From contig JACREU010000059.1 of assembly GCA_016212705.1 (NCBI GenBank), positions 1 through 35,386 on the forward strand: 35,386 nucleotides of DNA, written 5' to 3'. Below, piece after piece: positions 8,343-16,278 of this stretch (its first letter is position 1; every line of letters starts with the position of its first letter). The position numbers and the translations under genes were made by a program. Under the pieces are notes generated by a model that made no database searches, was not told the origin of the DNA, and saw nothing but the letters and a program-made list of their open reading frames with translations. This stretch comes from Deltaproteobacteria bacterium (GTDB taxonomy: Bacteria; Desulfobacterota; GWC2-55-46).

Positions 8343-8537
8343 GCACTCTTTCGGCCCTTAAAACCCCCTTTGGCGAGGCGATTATGGCGGAGCCCGAGGA
8401 GATAAGGCTCCCGAAGTTGCCGGTTATTCGATGTACAACGAGCGGCAAACGGCAAACGCCGCAAAGGTCTATACAGAGCTTGAACAGGTTATCCGAGGGG
8501 ATGGACGCGATAGTCGAGGTGAGGGGGCTGACGAAGC
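8343..8537 (+). pseudogene. Possible frameshifted gene remnant before the ABC exporter
   Basis: Between res and the ABC ATPase, two plus-strand frames look coding in succession. One reads TLSALKTPFGEAIMAEPEEI and onward, with the GC-rich third positions of this genome. A second frame then reads VAGYSMYNERQTANAAKVYT and onward, ending in a TAA near 8537 inside the ABC gene. A single frameshift near 8415 would join them into the C-terminal end of a protein I do not recognise. Its 5' part would have been lost at the restriction-modification island boundary. This is an inference from reading-frame style only. Confidence 0.25.
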
Positions 8538-9223
8538 TCTTTAACGGCTTTAGGGCGGTCGAGGACATATCCTTCGACTGCCGCAAAGGGGAGATACTCG
8601 GCCTCATCGGCCCGAACGGGGCCGGAAAGACGACGACCCTGCAGATGCTCCTCGGGCTTACGACCCCCACCTCCGGAGTGATAAGGATATTCGGCCTCGA
8701 CATGGACGCGAAGAGGCAGGAGATACTCTCAAGGGTAAACTTCTCGTCTTCCTACATCTCGCTCCCCTTCTCCTTGACCGTCCGGGAGAACCTCATGGTC
8801 TTTGCGCGCCTCTACGGTGTCGCGGCGCCGAAAAAGAGGATAGAGGAGCTACTCGCAATATTCGAGATAGGCGCGCTCAAAAACACGCCCGTCAGGAGGC
8901 TCTCCTCGGGGCAGATTACGAGGGTCTGCCTCTGCAAGGCGTTGCTGAACGCGCCTGAGGTGCTCTTTCTGGACGAGCCTACCGCCTCGCTCGACCCGGA
9001 CATAGCGGATAAGACCCGTAAGCTCCTTAAAAAGATAAAGGACGAGCAGTCCATCTCCATCCTGTATACCTCCCACAACATGAAGGAGATGGAAGAGATG
9101 TGCGACAGGGTGATTTTCATGGACAAGGGCAGGGTCATAGAGACTGGGACCCCTGAAGAGATAAAAAGGAAGTACGGGGGAGCGGACCTGGAAGACGTCT
9201 TCCTCATGCTCGCCAGATCGTGA
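8501..9223 (+). CDS. ABC-2 type transporter, ATP-binding subunit
   Basis: A 240-residue ABC ATPase of the CcmA/NodI/DrrA type. It energises a partner permease that exports lipid, polysaccharide, drug or similar substrates. Walker A is GPNGAGKTT (near residues 36-44), the signature is RLSSGQITR (~134-142), and Walker B is VLFLDEPTASLDPD (~154-167), followed by the H-loop in YTSHNMKE. The ATG at 8501 gives the normal family N-terminus (VEVRGLTKLFNGFRAVEDI). The frame stays open back to 8384, but those extra 39 residues do not look like ABC sequence. The stop overlaps the permease start (GTGA). The substrate cannot be told from the sequence. Confidence 0.9.
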   Translation: MDAIVEVRGLTKLFNGFRAVEDISFDCRKGEILGLIGPNGAGKTTTLQMLLGLTTPTSGVIRIFGLDMDAKRQEILSRVNFSSSYISLPFSLTVRENLMVFARLYGVAAPKKRIEELLAIFEIGALKNTPVRRLSSGQITRVCLCKALLNAPEVLFLDEPTASLDPDIADKTRKLLKKIKDEQSISILYTSHNMKEMEEMCDRVIFMDKGRVIETGTPEEIKRKYGGADLEDVFLMLARS

Positions 9224-10023
9224 GGACGTCAAAGGTAGCGCGCATATCCGCCTACACGGCGCGCCACCTCTACCTCTACAAGAGGAGCCTCCCGCGCCTC
9301 ATGGAGGTCTTCTACTGGCCGATACTCGACCTCGTCGTCTGGGGGTTCGTCTCCATCTATCTCTCAAGACAGAAGGGCTCTCTCCCGGACTTTATCACTT
9401 TCTTTCTGGGCGCGCTCATACTATGGGATATACTCTTTAGAAGCCAGCAGGGCATATCGGTATCGTTCCTCGAAGACGTCTGGTCGAGGAACCTCCTGAA
9501 CATATTCGTAAGCCCTCTGTCCCCGGCAGAGTACATAACCTCCCTCCTCTTCCTCTCCATCATAAAGCTCCTCCTGACCTCCGCGGTGATGGTCACGCTC
9601 GCGTGGCTCCTCTATTCCTTCAACATCTTCACCCTCGGGTTCGCGCTCATACCGCTTGTAGTGAACCTCATCGTCATGGGCTGGTCCATCGGCATCATCA
9701 CGACCGCGATCATCATGAGGTACGGGCAGGAGGCCGAGGTGCTGGCCTGGGGCATAGCGCTCCTTTTTCAGCCCGTTTCCGCGGTCTTCTACCCGGTCGA
9801 GGTCCTGCCGGGATGGGTGCAGTCGATAGCCCTCTTCGTGCCGTCCGCCCATGTGTTTGAGGGGATGAGGGAGGTGGTCGCCGGAGGGGGCGGCGTGCCG
9901 GTGTCGAATATCATCTGGGCCGCGTCGCTTAATTGCGTCTACATTACGGTCTCGATAATATTTTTCCGGTGGAACTTCAAGGCGGTCAAGAGGAAGGGTC
10001 TGCTGGCAAAGGTGGGTGAATAA
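9220..10023 (+). CDS. ABC-2 type transporter, permease subunit
   Basis: A 267-residue ABC-2 permease with six predicted membrane segments: near residues 25-48, 58-80, 105-135, 138-165, 170-192 and 232-252. The C-terminal half carries the family-typical run FQPVSAVFYPVEVLPGWVQS, followed by the P-S-A-H-V-F-E-G-M-R segment (about 185-216). This matches NodJ/DrrB/lipid-export permeases. The start is GTG at 9220 inside the ATPase stop codon (GTGA), a sign of translational coupling. The two genes form a complete half-size exporter, probably working as a dimer of each subunit. It lies directly downstream of the restriction-modification island but has the genome's own codon style. Confidence 0.9.
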   Translation: MRTSKVARISAYTARHLYLYKRSLPRLMEVFYWPILDLVVWGFVSIYLSRQKGSLPDFITFFLGALILWDILFRSQQGISVSFLEDVWSRNLLNIFVSPLSPAEYITSLLFLSIIKLLLTSAVMVTLAWLLYSFNIFTLGFALIPLVVNLIVMGWSIGIITTAIIMRYGQEAEVLAWGIALLFQPVSAVFYPVEVLPGWVQSIALFVPSAHVFEGMREVVAGGGGVPVSNIIWAASLNCVYITVSIIFFRWNFKAVKRKGLLAKVGE

Positions 10024-10059
10024 ACCGCGCGCCCAGAGACGCGGGACTTCGTTCCTCCA

Positions 10060-10074
10060 CTCCCTTGACGGGAG
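10060..10074. repeat. C/G-rich hairpin between convergent genes
   Basis: CTCCC (10060-10064), loop TTGAC and GGGAG (10070-10074), followed by further GGGGA/GGGAGGG-rich sequence to about 10091. It is similar in style to the hairpins at 1217-1423. It may be another copy fragment of that intergenic repeat, or a weak bidirectional terminator between the ABC permease and the macrodomain gene. Confidence 0.35.
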
Positions 10075-10131
10075 GGGATAGAGGGGAGGGTGGGTATTTT
10101 CTTTACCCCTGCCTTGCCCGCGCCTCCGGCT

Positions 10132-10680
10132 TTATGACCGCGTGCGTCGGCTTGTGAGTTTTCTTAAGGCCTCCGCGTAAGTCCTGAGGTCCGCGTCTGA
10201 AAACAAAACGAACCTTACAAGGTCTATGCCCTTATTGGCTGACAGAAAAGAGATTATCGTCCTTAAGGCCGCCTCGGCGGCCTCCTCCACCGGATACCCG
10301 TACGCCCCTGTGCTGATCGACGGGAACGAGAGGCTTTTAAGGCCGTGCTCCAGGGCGAGATTGAGGCACGACGAGTAGGAGGAGGCGAGGAGTTCCGCCT
10401 CTTGATGCCTTCCGTCCTTATAGATGGGGCCGACCGTGTGTATGACCTTCCGGGCCTTTAGCCTCCCGGCGGTGGTTATTACCGCGCCGCCGGTGGGGCA
10501 TCCCCCTATCTTCCTGCACTCGGCCATTATCTCGGTCCCGCCTGCCCTGTGGATGGCGCCGTCAACGCCGCCGCCGCCTGCGAGGCGCGAGTTAGCCGCG
10601 TTCACGATGGCGTCCGTCGCCTCAAGCGTGATGTCGCCCCTTACGAGCGAGATTGTGGAGTCGTTGACCTTCGCTTCCAT
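10132..10680 (-). CDS. Macrodomain protein, probable ADP-ribose/O-acetyl-ADP-ribose hydrolase
   Basis: A 182-residue single macrodomain of the YmdB/MacroD type. It binds ADP-ribose and usually hydrolyses O-acetyl-ADP-ribose or removes mono-ADP-ribose from proteins. The full set of landmarks is present: VRGDITLEATDAIVNAANS (about 14-32) with the catalytic-loop Asn, GGGGVDGAIHRAGG (35-48), and PSISTGAYGYPVEEAA (119-134), which forms the phosphate loop. AGAGG lies before the ATG at 10680. It is the last gene of the copD-like/methyltransferase/macrodomain set, 44 bases downstream of the methyltransferase. No toxin partner is visible beside it, so a DarG-type role is not supported. Confidence 0.9.
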   Translation of the reverse strand: MEAKVNDSTISLVRGDITLEATDAIVNAANSRLAGGGGVDGAIHRAGGTEIMAECRKIGGCPTGGAVITTAGRLKARKVIHTVGPIYKDGRHQEAELLASSYSSCLNLALEHGLKSLSFPSISTGAYGYPVEEAAEAALRTIISFLSANKGIDLVRFVLFSDADLRTYAEALRKLTSRRTRS

Positions 10681-10724
10681 GCGGGACCTCTGATTGGATT
10701 ATACCTCAGACTGGACTGGCGCGC

Positions 10725-11294
10725 CTACCTTGAGGGTTTGAGTCCCTTGACCCTGTAGTGGGAGTCGTTAAGCGGAGAGGCCTTGAGGGATACGAAGCCA
10801 GCCTTTCTCAAAAGCCCTTCGACCGTTTTTATGGAGAGACGTTCTTCGCAAGGAGGGCCGTGTCCTTCCTTTTTCTTCTTCCAGTCGATGACGAGGAGGC
10901 GCGCCCCGGGCTTCATTATCCGGCGTATCTCTTTAAGGAACCGCGCCTTGTTATCGGTCTCGTGGAGTACATAGGCCGAGAGCGCGAAGTCGACGGTTGA
11001 TTCGTCAAGCGGTATGGAGTTCTCGCCTGAGAGGACCGGGATGATATTGGGGGGAGGGGAGAGTTTTTTAAGCCCTTCGAGCATCTCCTTCTGTGTGTCT
11101 ATGGCGTAGACGATACCGTCCTTGCCGACTATGCGGGAGGCCGGGACGGAGAAGAACCCCGGGCCTGCGCCGACGTCGGCGCAGGAGTCGCCCTTTTTAA
11201 GCCCGGCGTCCTTGAGGACCGCAAGCGGCTTTATCTCGCGTACGCGGGCGGGCCGGAGGAGCCTTTCGATCTTCTCAGGGCTGTACTTGTGCAT
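10725..11294 (-). CDS. Class I SAM-dependent methyltransferase
   Basis: A 189-residue class I (Rossmann) SAM methyltransferase of the UbiE/Methyltransf_11-like group; the substrate is unknown. Motif I is ADVGAGPGFFS (about 39-49). The acidic end of strand 2 is VYAIDTQKEML, and motif IV is the DFALSAYVLHE region near 101-111. A G-rich ribosome site lies inside the end of the upstream gene, and the ATG at 11294 is one base after that gene's TGA. It is therefore translated together with the CopD-like membrane protein. A short basic C-terminal tail follows the fold. The neighbours do not reveal the methyl acceptor. Confidence 0.85.
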   Translation of the reverse strand: MHKYSPEKIERLLRPARVREIKPLAVLKDAGLKKGDSCADVGAGPGFFSVPASRIVGKDGIVYAIDTQKEMLEGLKKLSPPPNIIPVLSGENSIPLDESTVDFALSAYVLHETDNKARFLKEIRRIMKPGARLLVIDWKKKKEGHGPPCEERLSIKTVEGLLRKAGFVSLKASPLNDSHYRVKGLKPSR

Positions 11295-11295
11295 G

Positions 11296-11769
11296 TCAGA
11301 TCCCCCCGGCCCTCAAGAGGACGGCAAAAATCACGATGAGGAGCGCGATTAAGAGGTTCACCCTGCCGAAGAGCCGCGCTATCTTTGAAAAACCCGGCGA
11401 GTTCCTCGCCTGCGGGCCGATCCAGAAGTCATGGACAAGGGCGCTTATTACGATTATGACGACGAGCGCGAGCTTTATAACGAGCGTCGTTCCCCAGGCA
11501 GAGGCGTGGAGCGCGGGGTCGGCTATGGCCGAGGGCGGTAACCCGTAGAGCTTATACAGGATGACAGGGCCGGTTACGAGGAGCGTTATTATCGCTACCC
11601 AGCCCCACTTCCTGAACTGGGTGCCGACGATCTGGAATATTTTTGATTTTTCTTTCGGGTCCGTGAGGGTCTGGAGGTACGGCGCGACGACGGCGACGAG
11701 GAAGAGCATCCCCCCTATCCAGAATACGGCTGAAATGATGTGCAGAAATAACGCGACCTTTAAAAGCAT
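11296..11769 (-). CDS. CopD-like four-helix membrane protein
   Basis: A 157-residue membrane protein with four hydrophobic helices, near residues 5-30, 55-78, 92-115 and 128-152. A LFLHIISAVFWIGGMLF start carries a His in helix 1, and further histidines lie at HASAW and VHDFWIGP. This pattern resembles the CopD/DUF2269-type domain, which may bind heme or copper in the membrane. I choose the ATG at 11769 because AAAGGAGG lies six bases upstream; a TTG directly before it is also possible. It is the first gene of the minus-strand set with the methyltransferase and macrodomain protein. A -10-like TATAAT (11815-11810) lies upstream without a convincing -35. Confidence 0.65.
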   Translation of the reverse strand: MLLKVALFLHIISAVFWIGGMLFLVAVVAPYLQTLTDPKEKSKIFQIVGTQFRKWGWVAIITLLVTGPVILYKLYGLPPSAIADPALHASAWGTTLVIKLALVVIIVISALVHDFWIGPQARNSPGFSKIARLFGRVNLLIALLIVIFAVLLRAGGI

Positions 11770-11931
11770 CAATTACCTCCTTTAACGGGCTTTCCCGCCC
11801 GATTGACGTATTATACCGCGATGGCGAGCCCCCGGATATGACCTAAATCAATCCTGGACCGCATGGATTATATGACACTTCGCGTCTTTTTGAAAGAGGG
11901 AACCCGCTGGCCCGCTGACGGGCAGGGGCCG

Positions 11932-12534
11932 TCAGATGATGAAGCTCTGGATGCCCCGCCTTATCATCATGACGGCTATGGCGGCAAGGAGGAGCGAGAT
12001 GACCTTTGATATGCCGAGCGCGCCGCGCTCCCCGATCGAATTGATTATCCTGTCCGAAGACTGGAACGCGAACCAGACGATGAAGAGGTTCGCGATGAGC
12101 GCCGAGAAGGTCACGGCGAAGCCGTAGAGGTCGCTCAACATGAGGAGTGTAGTAAGCGCGGCCGGGCCCGCTATGAGAGGGGTGCCGAGGGGTACGATGC
12201 CCACGCCCGCGGTGTGTTTTACCTCCGGGACCGCGCGCGCGGAGACGACGACGTCGGTTATTGCTATGGAGAGGAGTATCAGCCCGCCGGCTATCTGGAA
12301 GTCGGCGACGGTTATGCCGAGGACGAGGAAGAGGAGTCTGCCGGCCGCGAGGAACGCGACGGTTATAGCCGTAGCCGTAAGCATCGAGTAGAAGAGGACG
12401 ACCCTTTTTTCCTTCGCCTCCATCTTCCTCGTCATCGAGAGATAGACGGGGAAGACCCCTATCGGCTCCATCGCCACAAAGAGCGGGAGAAATGCGAGGG
12501 CGAAAGGGATTAAATTCTCGGATATGGCGTCCAT
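11932..12534 (-). CDS. MarC family integral membrane protein
   Basis: A 200-residue MarC/UPF0056 protein with six hydrophobic segments, near residues 8-30, 46-68, 74-94, 108-130, 138-160 and 175-195. Family landmarks are FVAMEPIGVFPVYLSMT (about 19-35), AGGLILLSIAI (82-92), and VPLGTPLIAGPAALTT (113-128), the conserved P-x-G-T-P-x-I-A-G-P-G/A-x-I/L-T core. The function of MarC proteins is not established; early links to multiple antibiotic resistance were not upheld. It is monocistronic here, with 163 bases to the next gene on either side. No clear terminator follows. Confidence 0.9.
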   Translation of the reverse strand: MDAISENLIPFALAFLPLFVAMEPIGVFPVYLSMTRKMEAKEKRVVLFYSMLTATAITVAFLAAGRLLFLVLGITVADFQIAGGLILLSIAITDVVVSARAVPEVKHTAGVGIVPLGTPLIAGPAALTTLLMLSDLYGFAVTFSALIANLFIVWFAFQSSDRIINSIGERGALGISKVISLLLAAIAVMMIRRGIQSFII

Positions 12535-12670
12535 GTATCGAGTGTGCCTTTTTAGGAAGGCTGAGTCAATAGGGTCGGGTAAGGGACATGACCTGAGCCG
12601 GTCTCCTCCGGTGATTCGCCGGACCTGACGGGCACGATGCCGGATTCGGCAGGCTTCGGACGCCTCTTTT

Positions 12671-13681
12671 CTAAAGATCGACGCCGTCTATAAAAGAGGC
12701 GCAGTAAGGACAGGCGGAATCCCTTATGTCGTTCTTTTTTACGGCAAACCCGTATCTCTCGATGAGGAGCTTCCCGCATTTATGGCAGAAGGTCGACTCC
12801 CCCCTCTCACCCGGGATGTTGCCGGTATAGACGTATCGGAGGCCCTCGGCGAGGCCGATTTCCCTCGCGCGCTCGATTGTCTCCCTCGGGGTCGGCGGCA
12901 CGTCATGGAGCTTGTACGCGGGGTGGAAGGCGCTTATGTGCCAGGGCATCGCCCTGTCGGTTGCGGCTATCCACTTTGCTATTGCCTTAAGCTCATCATC
13001 CTTGTCGTTCATGCCGGGTATGACTAGCGTCGTTATCTCTACCCATATGCCGAGCGAGCGCATACGCTCGACGGCCTTAAGGACCGGCGCGAGGGTGGCG
13101 CCGCAGACCTTCTTGTAGAACGCCTCCGAGAACGATTTGATGTCCACGTTCGCCGCGTCGAGCACGCCCCTCATCTCGTCGAGGCACTCGGGCGTCATGT
13201 ACCCGTTGGTGACGAAGACGTTTTTGAGCCCCTTTTCGCGCGCGAGAGAGGCCGTGTCATAGGCGAACTCGAAGAATATCGTCGGCTCCGTGTAGGTGTA
13301 GGAGATGGAAGAGCACCCGGTCTCCACCGCCTCGGAGACGACATCCTCCGCGGAGACCTCCTCTCCGAGTATCCGTTTCTGGTCGCGGGGCATCTGGGAT
13401 ATCTCGGAGTTCTGGCAATGGAGGCACCGGAAGTTGCATCCCACGGTCGCTATCGAATAAGAGCTCGAGCCGGGCTGGAAGTGGAAGAGCGGTTTTTTTT
13501 CGATGGGGTCTACGTGCTCGGCTATGAGCCTTCCGTAGACGAGCGTAAAGAGGGTGCCGCCCATGTTCTCGCGCACCCCGCAGACCCCGCGCTTGCCGTC
13601 GGCTATGCGGCACCTGAACTCGCAGAGGAAGCAGTCGATGTGCCCGGATGCGGAGGTCTTGTAGAGCCGCGCCTCCTTCAT
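12671..13681 (-). CDS. amrS: AmrS-type radical SAM enzyme (AmmeMemoRadiSam system)
   Basis: A 336-residue radical SAM protein of the AmmeMemoRadiSam/PflA-like group (AmrS). The cluster motif C82-x3-C86-x2-C89 lies in VGCNFRCLHCQNSEIS. Before it is a cysteine-rich segment (C17, C20, C24, C34) ending in GVCGVRENMGG. At the C-terminus CHKCGK and CPYC could bind zinc. The family normally works with a Memo-like dioxygenase and an AMMECR1 protein, but neither gene is in this window. Its substrate is still debated. It follows the BCAM0308-like gene after 43 bases, which hold a CCCGGC/GCCGGG hairpin (13698-13713). Confidence 0.9.
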   Translation of the reverse strand: MKEARLYKTSASGHIDCFLCEFRCRIADGKRGVCGVRENMGGTLFTLVYGRLIAEHVDPIEKKPLFHFQPGSSSYSIATVGCNFRCLHCQNSEISQMPRDQKRILGEEVSAEDVVSEAVETGCSSISYTYTEPTIFFEFAYDTASLAREKGLKNVFVTNGYMTPECLDEMRGVLDAANVDIKSFSEAFYKKVCGATLAPVLKAVERMRSLGIWVEITTLVIPGMNDKDDELKAIAKWIAATDRAMPWHISAFHPAYKLHDVPPTPRETIERAREIGLAEGLRYVYTGNIPGERGESTFCHKCGKLLIERYGFAVKKNDIRDSACPYCASFIDGVDL

Positions 13682-13724
13682 GCGCCGCCCGTCCCTTCCC
13701 GGCCATTGCCGGGCTTAAAACCAA

Positions 13725-14267
13725 TCAGCGCGTCCATACGACCCTTGCGAGCTTCGTGTCAGAGCTCCATTTGTAGTCGACAGAACCGCGATAGGCCTTA
13801 TTGAGTATCTGGCCTATGCGCTCGGCGAGCTTCTCGGTAGTCGTGGTTATCTCAATAGTCCCTTTTTTAGCCTTTATGTCTATGACCCTCTCGAGCGGGT
13901 TCAAGCGGGAGGCGATGTCTTCCTTGTTCCGGATGAGGCTTATTATCTCGTCCTTGTGTTCAACGAGGAATTCGCCCTGGAGGGTTAAGAACCCCTCGGC
14001 GTATTTTTCCTTTATCTTAAGGCACGCGGGGCAGAGGACTTTCTTTTTTTCGAGCGCCTCCGCTCCCTTCGGGGCGTTGTCGGCGTGTATCCACTTCTTT
14101 TTGTGGAAGACCGCCCGGCATTTTTTGCACTCAGATGGGTCCGGGTATGCTTCTTTCAGGAGGTAGGGGTCGGTCGCCGTGTTTATCCTCTTTCTCATCC
14201 CGATACGTCCGCCTGCCGCCTTCGTTTTTTCGGTCCCGGCCTTTAATTTGAGCGCTTTTTTCGTCAT
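13725..14267 (-). CDS. BCAM0308 family zinc-ribbon protein (NMD3-like)
   Basis: A 180-residue protein matching the BCAM0308 family as I recall it. A basic N-terminus leads to DPYLLKE, then C-x2-C (CKKCRAVFHKKKW) and CPAC (CPACLKIKEKY), then an alpha/beta half. The conserved LTLQGEFLVEHKDEIISLIR segment and the C-terminal ITTTTEKLAERIG and KLARVVWTR lie in that half. The paired C-x2-C motifs suggest one structural zinc, with some likeness to the NMD3 N-terminal zinc region. The function is unknown. Its ATG overlaps the stop of the FBP aldolase/phosphatase (ATGA), so it is translationally coupled to a gluconeogenesis enzyme. Confidence 0.7.
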   Translation of the reverse strand: MTKKALKLKAGTEKTKAAGGRIGMRKRINTATDPYLLKEAYPDPSECKKCRAVFHKKKWIHADNAPKGAEALEKKKVLCPACLKIKEKYAEGFLTLQGEFLVEHKDEIISLIRNKEDIASRLNPLERVIDIKAKKGTIEITTTTEKLAERIGQILNKAYRGSVDYKWSSDTKLARVVWTR

Positions 14268-15367
14268 ATCTTTTTGAACCTCTCCTTTAGTTTGTCCATG
14301 ATGAACGGGACGGCGGAATAATCCGGCGCGGAGCTCAAGTGCGGCTGGAACGGGCCGTGCCTTCTTAAGTATTCCGTCACCTCCCCGGCGAGCCTTCTGG
14401 CGCCGTCAAAGGCCGGGTCGTCGAACATGTCGTGCGGGCCGATGAGCCTGCCGTTAGTTATCTGAAAACCCGCGGCTATGACCCTCGGGGGGCCGTCGAA
14501 ACGGGTCGGGTTCGCCTCGTAGAAAGGCACAGGCATGAGCGGCCCGTTATGCGAGTTCCTCATCCAGCCCTCGACGAGGTGCGGGAACGAGAGCGCCTCC
14601 ATCACCTCCCCGGTAGCCGGGAAACCGGCCTGGCACCTGAATATCGCGGCAGGGGTCGCCTCCTCCGTCGCGCGCCCCCCTTTTATGCTGAACTTTGGGG
14701 ATGAGACGACGGCCGCGGTGTCGCTGTCCGTGTTCCTGCATACCGAGGTTACGACGTACTTGCCGGTCAGGCCTATGAGGGCAAGGAGGTAGTGGGTCTC
14801 TTTCGGGGCCGAGAGCGTTATCGTACTCCCTTCGGAGCGCGCGCGCACCCTGAAGGAGAAGCCTTCAAGCATGGAGGGGTCGAGTACGAGCCCGGAGGTG
14901 TTGAACGGGTCGGCGAATATTTTGTAAAGAGGCAGGTTCCAGGAGCCTGTGGCGGCCTTGTTCGACATGAGGACGACTACAGGCTCGCTCGTCCGCTCGA
15001 TAAACTCCATCTCCGCGACACCCGGGCCCATGCCCCGCAAAGACCCCGTGAATGCCTCCCTTGAGAGCCCCTGCTCCGAGGCGTGGAGCTTCAAGTCCGC
15101 TGACTCCTCCCTGCAGTCGGCAAGCGTGTTCCAGACGAGTTCGTGCGTCTCCCTGTCGTTTACGCCGTTCCTGTGCGTTACGATTAATTCGACGTCGTCG
15201 CCGCAACGGAGCACGTGAAAGTCCTCTATGCGCCCTTTTTCCCGCGAGGTGTAGAGACGCTCCTTCGCCGTGTCCAGCACGCCCGGGTGCGAGCTTATGT
15301 GTCCGACGAACCCGCCTATGTCCGCGGTGAAAACGCTTAACGTCAGCTTTGACGGGCCTGCGATCAT
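14264..15367 (-). CDS. fbp: Fructose-1,6-bisphosphate aldolase/phosphatase (class V FBPase)
   Basis: A 367-residue bifunctional FBP aldolase/phosphatase. It joins triose phosphates and dephosphorylates the product, giving one-way gluconeogenesis to fructose-6-phosphate; it needs Mg2+. Family blocks are TADIGGFVGH (near 14-23), CGDDVELIVTH with its metal-binding aspartates (~54-64), WNLPLYKIFADPFNTSGLV, GFPATGEVMEALSFPHLVEG, RNSHNGPLMPVPFYEA, and RFDGPPRVIAAGF followed by GPHDMFDDPAFDGA. I choose the ATG at 15367 because AAGGAG lies upstream and the length then matches the family; the frame is open to 15436. This enzyme is typical of archaea and deep-branching or chemolithoautotrophic bacteria. 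It overlaps the BCAM0308-like gene by four bases. Confidence 0.92.
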   Translation of the reverse strand: MIAGPSKLTLSVFTADIGGFVGHISSHPGVLDTAKERLYTSREKGRIEDFHVLRCGDDVELIVTHRNGVNDRETHELVWNTLADCREESADLKLHASEQGLSREAFTGSLRGMGPGVAEMEFIERTSEPVVVLMSNKAATGSWNLPLYKIFADPFNTSGLVLDPSMLEGFSFRVRARSEGSTITLSAPKETHYLLALIGLTGKYVVTSVCRNTDSDTAAVVSSPKFSIKGGRATEEATPAAIFRCQAGFPATGEVMEALSFPHLVEGWMRNSHNGPLMPVPFYEANPTRFDGPPRVIAAGFQITNGRLIGPHDMFDDPAFDGARRLAGEVTEYLRRHGPFQPHLSSAPDYSAVPFIMDKLKERFKKI

Positions 15368-15526
15368 GGAGGTCTCCTTGCCGGTCCGGACCAGAGGGTT
15401 CTCAGGCGGGGTCATGCGCGGGTGCGCAAAACGCAAAGACTTGTTCCGGCTGTCTGATACGGGAATATTCTCTTCGAAAGGATTTGGACGGGCCGTCTTA
15501 ACGACTCACGGCCGGCCCCGGATGGT

Positions 15527-15557
15527 AAAAGTGCGGCTTGAATGCTTAAAGCCGCAC
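15527..15557 (-). terminator. Intrinsic terminator downstream of ytxH (second of two)
   Basis: Perfect 9-bp arms GTGCGGCTT (15531-15539) and AAGCCGCAC (15549-15557) with a 9-nt loop. They are followed on the minus strand by four T (15530-15527). It probably backs up the hairpin at 15575-15608. Confidence 0.6.
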
Positions 15558-15574
15558 CCGTCGGGTCTTGAAAC

Positions 15575-15608
15575 AAAAAGGCTTACGACCCGGTCTCTCT
15601 TGTAAGCC
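15575..15608 (-). terminator. Intrinsic terminator overlapping the ytxH stop codon
   Basis: Perfect 7-bp arms (15580-15586 and 15602-15608) enclose the end of ytxH, and the minus strand continues with five T (15579-15575). The stop codon itself is part of the stem. With 15527-15557 it forms a tandem terminator that separates the DUF948/ytxH operon from the fbp operon. Confidence 0.65.
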
Positions 15609-15891
15609 GTTCCTTGCCCTTGTAATAGGCCTCCTTGCCGGCGTCAATCGCCGCATGGAGGTCTTCCTTCCTGTCGTTGACCATCTGAGCGACCCTGCCG
15701 GTGGAATCCGTTACCTTGTCTTTCGCGTCCTGATACAGGTCCTTTGCCCGGTCCCCGGCGCCATCCGCGCCTTCCCTTATCCGCTTCCTGGTCTCAGCCC
15801 CTGACGCGGGCGCGTACAGGAGGGCTATGCCCGCGCCTACGGCCCCGCCGAGCAAAAACGCTAAGAGAGAGCTCCCTTTATTGGTCCCCAT
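15583..15891 (-). CDS. YtxH family protein
   Basis: A 102-residue YtxH-like (general stress/gas-vesicle-associated GvpP-like) protein. One glycine-rich membrane helix lies near residues 7-27 (LLAFLLGGAVGAGIALLYAPASG). It is followed by the family-typical SGAETRKRIREG and a long charged amphipathic helix. The ATG at 15891 is chosen because AAGGAGG precedes it by eight bases; a GTG at 15900 is in frame. The start lies inside the last codons of the DUF948 gene (14-base overlap), so the two are coupled. Both probably sit at the inner membrane with their helices in the cytoplasm. The precise role is unknown. Confidence 0.85.
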   Translation of the reverse strand: MGTNKGSSLLAFLLGGAVGAGIALLYAPASGAETRKRIREGADGAGDRAKDLYQDAKDKVTDSTGRVAQMVNDRKEDLHAAIDAGKEAYYKGKERLTRETGS

Positions 15892-16264
15892 CGTCGCCAC
15901 CTCCTTTCTTACATCTCCTGAAAAACCGTTTGAACCCCTCTTCGGCCCCGAAAAAGAAACTGATTATTCCGATGAGCGGGCTCCGTACATTATCGACGAC
16001 CATCTCAGCGAGCCCGGTGACCTTGAGCCCCACGTCCTTTACCTTTGTTACGAGCTCTTCGACGTCGGAGAGCTGGTCTCCGGCCTTTTGCACTATCACG
16101 TTGACCGATTCTATCGTCCTCCTGCCCTCGGCCGTAAGCTCCTCGAGGGCCTGGAAGGTCCTCTTAAGCTGTAAGAGCGCCGGCACTGCCGCGAGTACGA
16201 ATACGAGAAAGGCGAGCGCGATTATAAGGATCGCAATGTCGGACAAGTCCGCGGTAAATGTCAT
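15878..16264 (-). CDS. DUF948 family membrane-anchored protein
   Basis: A 128-residue DUF948 protein. It has one N-terminal membrane helix (about residues 9-31, ILIIALAFLVFVLAAVPALL), then a long amphipathic helix (QLKRTFQALEELTAEGRRTI and onward), and a basic C-terminal end with RRCKKGG. Such proteins often pair with YtxH proteins, as here, where the coding regions overlap. I choose the ATG at 16264, preceded by GGGAGGG. An ATG at 16306 overlaps a likely -35 element and has no ribosome site. The role is unknown; stress- or envelope-related function is suggested only by the company it keeps. Confidence 0.8.
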   Translation of the reverse strand: MTFTADLSDIAILIIALAFLVFVLAAVPALLQLKRTFQALEELTAEGRRTIESVNVIVQKAGDQLSDVEELVTKVKDVGLKVTGLAEMVVDNVRSPLIGIISFFFGAEEGFKRFFRRCKKGGGDDGDQ

Positions 16265-16278
16265 TTTCCCTCCCTGTG

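Noticed and set aside
10132-10680. DarG-type antitoxin macrodomain
   Set aside because: No DarT-like ADP-ribosyltransferase gene lies adjacent, and the protein lacks the extra C-terminal domain of DarG.
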